From the NCBI GenBank assembly GCA_963803425.1, contig CAWDMA010000003.1:372001-436000 (forward strand): a DNA stretch of 64,000 bases, given 5' to 3'. The notes under the pieces were generated by a model. The model ran no database searches. It saw only the letters and a program-made list of their open reading frames with translations, and was not told the origin of the DNA. Each line of letters starts with the position of its first letter. Position 1 is the stretch's first letter. Origin of the DNA: DASPWW01 sp963803425. GTDB lineage: Bacteria; Actinomycetota; Thermoleophilia; Solirubrobacterales; 70-9. Positions 59,258 through 64,000 of the stretch are shown here, piece by piece. The translations under genes and the position numbers were made by a program.

Positions 59258-59905
59258 TTATCGCTCCCCGCCGATCCGCTGACGGATCACCGACCACGGG
59301 TTCGCGATCAGCCGCCCCCGCGCCGCGGCCCGCAGCGCCCGCCCGAGTCGCGACTCGGCCGGTGACGCGCCCGGCTCGGGCAGCTCGATCACGAGCTCGG
59401 TGTGCCCCGAGGCGCTCCGCCGCTGCGCGGATCCGTCCGGCGCCATGCTGTCGAACATCCCGATCGCCTCGGTGTTCTCCTGCATGACCAGCGCCACGAA
59501 GTGCTCGATCCCCTCCTCGCGGGCGCGCTCCACGAGCCGGTCGAGCAGCGCGGTGGCGACGCCGCGCCCCTGCCACTCGTCGACGACGACCACAGCCACC
59601 TCCGCCTCGGTCGGCTCCGCGCCGCGCACGTAGCGGACGACGCCGACCGGCTCGCCGGTGGCGGCGTCGAAACCGATCATCGCCTCGTGGTCGTGGTGGT
59701 CGACCTCGGTCAGGTAGGCGAGATCCTGCGTCGAGAGCTCCCGAAGCGGCGCGAAGAAGCGGCGGTAGCGGCTCTCCGGGCTGAGCCGCGCGAACCCGGC
59801 GGCGATCGCCCCCTTGTCCTCGGCTCGGACCGGCCGGATCGTCACCTTGGAGCCGTCGCAAAGCTTCACCGTGCGGGACTCCGAGGGGCCGGCGACGGTG
59901 CTCAT
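59258..59905 (-). CDS. GNAT N-acetyltransferase
   Basis: The 215-residue protein has the GNAT core: VTIRPVRAEDKGAIAAGFARLS, YLTEVDHHDHEAMIGFD, AVVVVDEWQGRGVATALLDRLV (acetyl-CoA loop Q-G-R-G-V-A), and HFVALVMQENTEAIGMF. ATG 59905 is preferred over 59935 because TACGAT lies 6 nt upstream of it. Substrate unknown; similar domains acetylate proteins in actinobacteria. A promoter for HtpX faces away. Confidence 0.87.
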   Translation of the reverse strand: MSTVAGPSESRTVKLCDGSKVTIRPVRAEDKGAIAAGFARLSPESRYRRFFAPLRELSTQDLAYLTEVDHHDHEAMIGFDAATGEPVGVVRYVRGAEPTEAEVAVVVVDEWQGRGVATALLDRLVERAREEGIEHFVALVMQENTEAIGMFDSMAPDGSAQRRSASGHTELVIELPEPGASPAESRLGRALRAAARGRLIANPWSVIRQRIGGER

Positions 59906-59911
59906 GGCGAG

Positions 59912-59917
59912 ATCGTA
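59912..59917 (-). promoter_or_regulatory. -10 element TACGAT for the GNAT gene
   Basis: TACGAT on the minus strand ends 6 nt before ATG 59905, so the alternative upstream start at 59935 would not be transcribed. Confidence 0.5.
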
Positions 59918-59979
59918 ATCACCGGGGTTGGGCATACTTATCTCCCCACCCCAGAGCTCCGAAGGAGGAGTGACCGGCC

Positions 59980-60843
59980 GTGATCACAACCACTCGAAGG
60001 TCCAACCTCGCCGCCACCCTGCGGACGACGATCCTGCTGGCCTCGCTGACCGGGCTGCTGGTCGTGATCGGCGCGCTGATCGGGGGTCCGCAGATGGCGC
60101 TGATCTTCCTCGGGATCGCGCTCGTCATCAATCTCGGCTCGTACTGGTTCAGCGACAAGCTCGCGCTTGGGATGTCGCGGGCGAAGCAGCTCCAGCGCGA
60201 GGACGCGCCGCGGCTGTTCGAGATCGTCGAGGAGCTGTGCTCGCGCGCCGACCTGCCGATGCCGCGCCTGTACATGATCCCGCAGGACCAGCCGAACGCG
60301 TTCGCCACCGGGCGCAACCCGAGTCACGCGGCGGTCGCGGTCACCCGCGGGATCGTGAAGCTGCTCCCCGAGGACGAGCTTCGCGGCGTGCTCGCACACG
60401 AGCTCGCGCACGTCCGCAACCACGACATCCTGATCACGTCGGTGGCGGCCGCGATCGGCGGCGCGATCACCTATCTGGGCTACATGCTGTTCTGGTTCGG
60501 CGAGGACGACGACTCCCCGCTGGGCCTGGTCGGGTCGCTGGCACTTGTGATCCTGTCGCCGATCGCGGCGGCGATCATCCAGCTCGCGATCTCGCGCCAG
60601 CGCGAGTACTCGGCCGATGCCACCGGCGCAGCCTTCACCGGAAACCCCGAGTCGCTGGCGAGCGCCCTGGAGCGGCTCGAGCAGGGCTCGGAGGCGATCC
60701 CGATGGAAGTGAACAACGCGACCGAGCCGCTGTACATCGTGAAGCCGTTCTCCGGCCGCGGGCTGGCGGGCCTGTTCTCGACCCACCCGCCGATCGAGGA
60801 GCGGGTGCGGCGGTTGCGCTCGATGCGCCCGGCGATGGTGTAG
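59980..60843 (+). CDS. htpX: Membrane metalloprotease HtpX (M48)
   Basis: The 287-residue protein has two N-terminal membrane helices (about residues 15-55), the zinc motif H140-E-L-A-H144 (AHELAHVRNHD), a further hydrophobic pair, and the third ligand region SRQREYSADATGAAFTGN. HtpX degrades damaged membrane proteins. GTG start with GAAGGAGGAG about 10 nt upstream, one of the few strong Shine-Dalgarno sequences here. Confidence 0.95.
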   Translation: MITTTRRSNLAATLRTTILLASLTGLLVVIGALIGGPQMALIFLGIALVINLGSYWFSDKLALGMSRAKQLQREDAPRLFEIVEELCSRADLPMPRLYMIPQDQPNAFATGRNPSHAAVAVTRGIVKLLPEDELRGVLAHELAHVRNHDILITSVAAAIGGAITYLGYMLFWFGEDDDSPLGLVGSLALVILSPIAAAIIQLAISRQREYSADATGAAFTGNPESLASALERLEQGSEAIPMEVNNATEPLYIVKPFSGRGLAGLFSTHPPIEERVRRLRSMRPAMV

Positions 60844-60863
60844 CGGCGGCGTTCGACCCTCGC

Positions 60864-60869
60864 TATACT
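60864..60869 (+). promoter_or_regulatory. -10 element TATACT for the rhodanese-MoeB gene
   Basis: TATACT ends 10 nt before ATG 60880 and is the most consensus-like -10 in the window. Confidence 0.55.
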
Positions 60870-60879
60870 TTCTGAAGTA

Positions 60880-62061
60880 ATGGCAGCAGCGGAGCCGATC
60901 GAGCTGGTCAGGAGCAGGATCGAGGAGGTCGATCCGGCGGATGCCCGCGAGGAGATCGACAACGGCGTCCTGCTCGTGGACACGCGCGAGCCGCACGAGT
61001 ACGAGGAGGCGCACCTGGAGGGCGGCAAGCTCGTCCGTCCGGAGGAGCTTGCAGAGCGGATCGGAGAGGTCGCTCCCGACCGCTCCCAGCGCGTCCTCCT
61101 GTACTGCCGCACCGGCGACCGCTCCGCCCGCGCCGCCGACCTGATGGAGTCCGAGCTCGGGTACGCGGACGTCGCCTCGATGGCCGGCGGGATCGTCGAC
61201 TGGCAGGACGCCGGCTACCCGGTCGTCGCCGCCCAGGGGCTGACCAAGGACCAGCGGATGCGCTACTCGCGGCACACGCTGCTGCCCGAGGTCGGCGTCG
61301 AGGGCCAGCTCAAGCTGCTCAACGCGAAGGTGCTGATGGTCGGCGCCGGGGGGCTCGGCTCACCCGCCGCGCTGTACCTGGCGGCCGCCGGGATCGGCAC
61401 GCTGGGGCTGGTCGACGACGACGTCGTCGACGAGTCCAACCTGCAGCGCCAGGTGATCCACACCACCGACCGGGTGGGGCTGCCGAAGACCGAGTCGGCG
61501 AAGGTCACGATCAACAACCTGAACCCCGACGTGGACGTGGTCGAGCACCGTACCCGGCTCGACGCCGACAACATCCTCGAGATCATCGAGGACTACGACA
61601 TGATCGTCGACGGGGCCGACAACTTCCCCACCCGCTACCTGCTCAACGACGCCTCGGTCCGCACCCGCAAGCCGGTCGTCTCCGCGTCGATCCTCGCCTT
61701 CGACGGCCAGATCTCGACCTTCGTCCCGTTCGAGGGCCCCTGCTACCGGTGCCTGTATCCGACCCCGCCGCCGCCCGAGCTCGCTCCGAGCTGCGGCGCC
61801 GCCGGCGTGCTCGGCGTGATGGCCGGCGTGATGGGCCTGCTGCAGGCGAACGAGGTGATCAAGCTGGCCGCCGGGATCGGCGAGCCGCTGATCGGCCGCC
61901 TGCTCCTGTACGACTCGCTCGGCACCCGGTTCACGGAGCTGAAGGTGAAGCGCGATCCCGAGTGCCCGATCTGCGGCCCCGACGCGCCGGAGGTCCCCGA
62001 GTCCGAGATGGGCAAGTTCCCCGACTACGACGCCTTCTGCGCCGGCGCCGCGGTCGGCTGA
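60880..62061 (+). CDS. Rhodanese-MoeB/ThiF fusion, sulfur-carrier activating enzyme
   Basis: The 393-residue protein has an N-terminal rhodanese domain with C76 (LLYCRTGDRS), then an adenylyltransferase: RYSRHTLLPEVG, ATP loop GAGGLGSP (155-162), DDVVDESNLQRQ, and zinc cysteines CYRCLYP and CPICGP. It should adenylate and thiolate the C-terminus of the sulfur carrier encoded next. In MoeZ and MOCS3 the rhodanese is C-terminal; here it is N-terminal. Gap to the carrier gene is 23 nt. Confidence 0.92.
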   Translation: MAAAEPIELVRSRIEEVDPADAREEIDNGVLLVDTREPHEYEEAHLEGGKLVRPEELAERIGEVAPDRSQRVLLYCRTGDRSARAADLMESELGYADVASMAGGIVDWQDAGYPVVAAQGLTKDQRMRYSRHTLLPEVGVEGQLKLLNAKVLMVGAGGLGSPAALYLAAAGIGTLGLVDDDVVDESNLQRQVIHTTDRVGLPKTESAKVTINNLNPDVDVVEHRTRLDADNILEIIEDYDMIVDGADNFPTRYLLNDASVRTRKPVVSASILAFDGQISTFVPFEGPCYRCLYPTPPPPELAPSCGAAGVLGVMAGVMGLLQANEVIKLAAGIGEPLIGRLLLYDSLGTRFTELKVKRDPECPICGPDAPEVPESEMGKFPDYDAFCAGAAVG

Positions 62062-62069
62062 GCGTTAGC

Positions 62070-62075
62070 TACGCT
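62070..62075 (+). promoter_or_regulatory. -10 element TACGCT for the sulfur-carrier gene
   Basis: TACGCT ends 9 nt before ATG 62085, giving the carrier gene its own leaderless transcript in addition to read-through. Confidence 0.5.
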
Positions 62076-62084
62076 CTCGCCCTC

Positions 62085-62366
62085 ATGCCGACCGTGAAGA
62101 TCCCGCCCGTGCTGCGGGCACAGACCGACGGCGCCGCCGAGGTCCCCGCCGACGGCGCCACCGTCGGCGAGGTGCTGCGCGCCTTCGCTGCCACCCACCC
62201 CGACACCGAGGGCCAGCTGTTCGGCTCGGACGGCTCCCTGAACCGCTACGTCAACGTCTACCTGAACGACGAGGACGTGCGCGTGCTCGACGGCCTCGAC
62301 ACTCCGGCGGGCGAGTCGGACACGGTCGTGATCCTCCCGGCGATGGCCGGGGGCGGGCGCAAGTAG
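62085..62366 (+). CDS. CysO/MoaD/ThiS-type sulfur carrier with two residues after the Gly tail
   Basis: The 93-residue beta-grasp protein reads VKIPPVLRAQTDGAAEVP, then VGEVLRAFAATHPDTEGQLFG, VNVYLNDEDVRVLDGLDTP and VVILPAMAGGGRK. The fold and NVYLNDEDVR segment match CysO, which carries sulfur for cysteine synthesis. Active carriers end in Gly-Gly, but here Arg-Lys follows. Processing by a JAMM-type peptidase is therefore predicted. The partner enzyme is encoded upstream. Confidence 0.9.
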   Translation: MPTVKIPPVLRAQTDGAAEVPADGATVGEVLRAFAATHPDTEGQLFGSDGSLNRYVNVYLNDEDVRVLDGLDTPAGESDTVVILPAMAGGGRK

Positions 62367-62728
62367 CGGCGGGCCGGCGACGCCCCCTTCTTCGCCGCCT
62401 CGACGGTTCTCCCCTCACACGGAAGCAAGAGCGAGCGAGGACCTCGGCGACTTCTGCTTCTCGTTTGGAGCGGGTCCAACATGGCCGAGAGCGAGACGCC
62501 CGAGACCGCGCGGCAGCGGCAGCGGTTTGGCGCTTTCCTTTCGGTATGCGAGAGGAACGCGTCAACGAGGAGGGACGCTTTGCTCACGCATGGCGGGAGG
62601 AACCCGTCGACGCGCCCGAATCGCGCGAGACCGGAGCGTCTCTATGGGTCCAGCCAGAGGCGCCCGCCGCGGACGAAAGGAGCGGTTTGCCTGGAAAGCT
62701 GCCCATTTGGCGAGATACTCCGTGGGCG
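62367..62728. other. No gene recognised
   Basis: Frames overlap in several phases without family features. A frame starting MAESETPETARQRQ at 62481 has no homologue I recognise and runs into the NTF2-like gene in another frame. I see no repeat or RNA structure here. Confidence 0.45.
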
Positions 62729-63109
62729 ATGTCGGAGGAGAACGTCGAGGCCTTCAAACGGTGGGTGGAGGCCTGGAACCGTGGGGACTTTGACGCGTGG
62801 ATCGACCAGCTCGATCCTGAGGTCCAATGGTTCACCCTCGTGGAGGTGTATCGCGGGCATGCCGGAGCCCGGCAGGCTTGGGGGGGCCTCAAGGGCACCC
62901 AACAACCCACAGTGCGGATTGACGACTTTCGTGATCTCGGAGAATCCGTGCTCACCCTGGGGGAAATCATGACCGTGGGACAGAGAACCCGGTTGAGCTT
63001 CAGTGGTGAATTCGCACAGCTGGTCCGGTTTCGCGATGGCAAGATCGCCAATCTCCGCGATTTCTCCAGTCATGTCGAGGCCCTCGAAGCCGCCGGGCTG
63101 TCGGAGTAG
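62729..63109 (+). CDS. NTF2-like (SnoaL-type) protein, second intact paralogue
   Basis: The 126-residue protein reads MSEENVEAFKRWVEAWNRGDFDAWIDQLDPE, VEVYRGHAGARQAW and ends RDFSSHVEALEAAGLSE. It aligns over its whole length with the gene at 25071. ATG 62729 is the first codon of the family signature; TACTCC just upstream is a weak -10. Function unknown. Confidence 0.85.
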   Translation: MSEENVEAFKRWVEAWNRGDFDAWIDQLDPEVQWFTLVEVYRGHAGARQAWGGLKGTQQPTVRIDDFRDLGESVLTLGEIMTVGQRTRLSFSGEFAQLVRFRDGKIANLRDFSSHVEALEAAGLSE

Positions 63110-63488
63110 ACCCTTGGACGACCCTCGAGTGTGGGATCGCTTCTCGCGCGCACTCCCGCATCCGCTTCCGAATGCGGGAGTCCTCGGCGTGCCCGCCGAG
63201 ACAGCTCCAGCTCGTCCGGAGCGGGCGCGTTCGATCCGCTGCGGAAATGGTCGCCTTGCATGGAAAGCGAAATGGATCGGGCCTCGATTACCTCGGTGAC
63301 CTCGGTCTCGATCTTCTCCGTGTTCCACGCAGAGCAGCATTCTCGGCACCGCGGTGTGAGGCTTTCGCTCTGGACGAAGCGCAAGAGCGACGCGTTCGCG
63401 ATCACTTGCTCCTGATTCGCGCGGCAGGCAGCACGCGAGCCGCGAGGGTTGACGCAGCAGAGCCGCGGAGCGATCATGACGAGGTGCG
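63110..63488. other. No gene recognised
   Basis: No frame with family features; composition is slightly less GC-rich than average. It contains only the GAGGTG ribosome binding site of the next gene. Confidence 0.45.
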
Positions 63489-63890
63489 ATGAAAGCTGCG
63501 CTCGTAGTCACATCGGTTCTGGCAGCCACGGCAATGTTCGTGCCCTCGTCATCCGCCGGCGCTCAAACCAAGGTGTTCTGTGCGGGCGACTCCCCGCACA
63601 CCAACCGCGACGTGACGCGCGTCAAGCCCAAGCACTGCATCCTTCAGAAGCGCAATGCCCCCGATGCTGAGGCCTTCTACGTGCGGACCAAGCACATGCG
63701 CTGGAAGCGGTGGGCCAGCGGTCAGGCCAAGGGGATTGGATCGAGCGTCGCCAGCATGACCGGCCGCGTTCCCGTTCGCGTCAGGCTCTCCCATCCGGTC
63801 ACGAGTTGCGGGCAGCGGGTGTTCTCGAAGGCGCGTGTTCGCTTTCCCGGATTGGGGCACTCCAAGCTCAACCTGAACACCTGCGCCTAG
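63489..63890 (+). CDS. Small secreted basic protein
   Basis: The 133-residue product has a clear signal peptide (MKAALVVTSVLAATAMFVPSSSAGA) and a basic mature part with four Cys residues (VFCAGD, HCILQ, TSCGQ, NTCA), probably two disulfides. ACGAGGTGCG precedes the ATG. It has no recognised domain. Confidence 0.65.
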   Translation: MKAALVVTSVLAATAMFVPSSSAGAQTKVFCAGDSPHTNRDVTRVKPKHCILQKRNAPDAEAFYVRTKHMRWKRWASGQAKGIGSSVASMTGRVPVRVRLSHPVTSCGQRVFSKARVRFPGLGHSKLNLNTCA

Positions 63891-64000
63891 CCGCGGTTAC
63901 CCCATGTCGTCAGCGCAGCGGCCAATCGGGAGCGATCCAGCGCATAGGCAAGAGCGGTCGCATCGATCTCTGGACGAGTCCGATCCCGGGTACGGCCGCT

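Noticed and set aside
62481..62972. 163-codon plus frame starting MAESETPET
   Set aside because: Its second half runs through the NTF2-like gene in another frame, and the first part has no recognised similarity or ribosome binding site.
1..64000. CRISPR arrays, rRNA operons, riboswitches
   Set aside because: No regularly spaced repeats, no rRNA-like conserved blocks and no recognisable riboswitch cores were seen; the only tandem repeats are the coding 39-bp units.

Overview
The window is high-GC DNA with dense gene packing, many GTG and TTG starts, and stop/start overlaps (GTGA, ATGA, TGATG). Gene content points to an actinobacterium, most plausibly of the Thermoleophilia/Solirubrobacterales type. 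It includes a SufU-type SUF operon with an Rrf2 regulator, a MarP-like protease, a wax ester synthase/DGAT, and small NTF2-like proteins that begin MSEENVE and end in LEAAG. I infer this placement from gene content; there is no rRNA to confirm it. No rRNA, intact tRNA or CRISPR array was found. Several long genes (glutamate synthase, both AddAB-like subunits, one methyltransferase, one monooxygenase) each look one base short at points in or near G/C runs, which suggests uncorrected draft or metagenome sequence more than real gene decay.

Layout. 1-9.3 kb: 3' part of glutamate synthase large subunit, an FHA protein, an SRPBCC protein, a lipoprotein, a class B penicillin-binding protein, a CvpA-like/trypsin-like membrane protease and an HxlR regulator. 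9.3-16.6 kb: a minus-strand AddB-like/AddA-like helicase-nuclease pair followed by a gamma-glutamylcyclotransferase-like gene. 16.7-19.6 kb: a tightly coupled minus operon (FxsA, unknown, HAD hydrolase, YccF). 19.6-23.7 kb: a SufT-like gene whose 3' end is repeated exactly (43 bp) 3.8 kb downstream. Between the repeats lies a decayed integrative element with a TacA/TacT-type toxin-antitoxin pair, an integrase relic and truncated membrane/NAD-binding genes. 23.8-27.2 kb: small membrane, collagen-like, NTF2-like and methyltransferase genes. 27.5-30.6 kb: a compact redox module (FAD reductase, His-variant ferredoxin, lipoprotein, two single-span proteins, ferric-reductase-like membrane protein). 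30.5-39.1 kb: EamA transporter, secreted protease, WS/DGAT, M28 peptidase, GH3 enzyme, IspH, a CxxC-less thioredoxin-like protein and a CADD/TenA-like enzyme.

39.2-53.2 kb is a surface-glycan locus. It has an ABC-2 exporter with a Wzt-like ATPase, glycosyltransferases, TylF, FkbM and other methyltransferases, two sulfotransferases and a polysaccharide deacetylase. Duplicated modules suggest a sulfated and methylated glycan. 53.2-59.2 kb is a complete SUF iron-sulfur operon in the unusual order rrf2-sufC-sufS-sufU-Rieske-sufB-sufD. 59.2-64 kb: GNAT, HtpX, a rhodanese-MoeB fusion with a CysO/MoaD-like sulfur carrier, an NTF2-like protein and a small secreted protein.

The most general signal is regulatory. 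At least fifteen genes have a TANNNT -10 element 6-10 nt before the start codon, often with no Shine-Dalgarno sequence, which predicts widespread leaderless transcription. The best candidates for something undescribed are the redox module, the duplicated sulfation/methylation glycan locus, the in-frame 39-bp repeat found in two unrelated genes, and the decayed att-flanked island.
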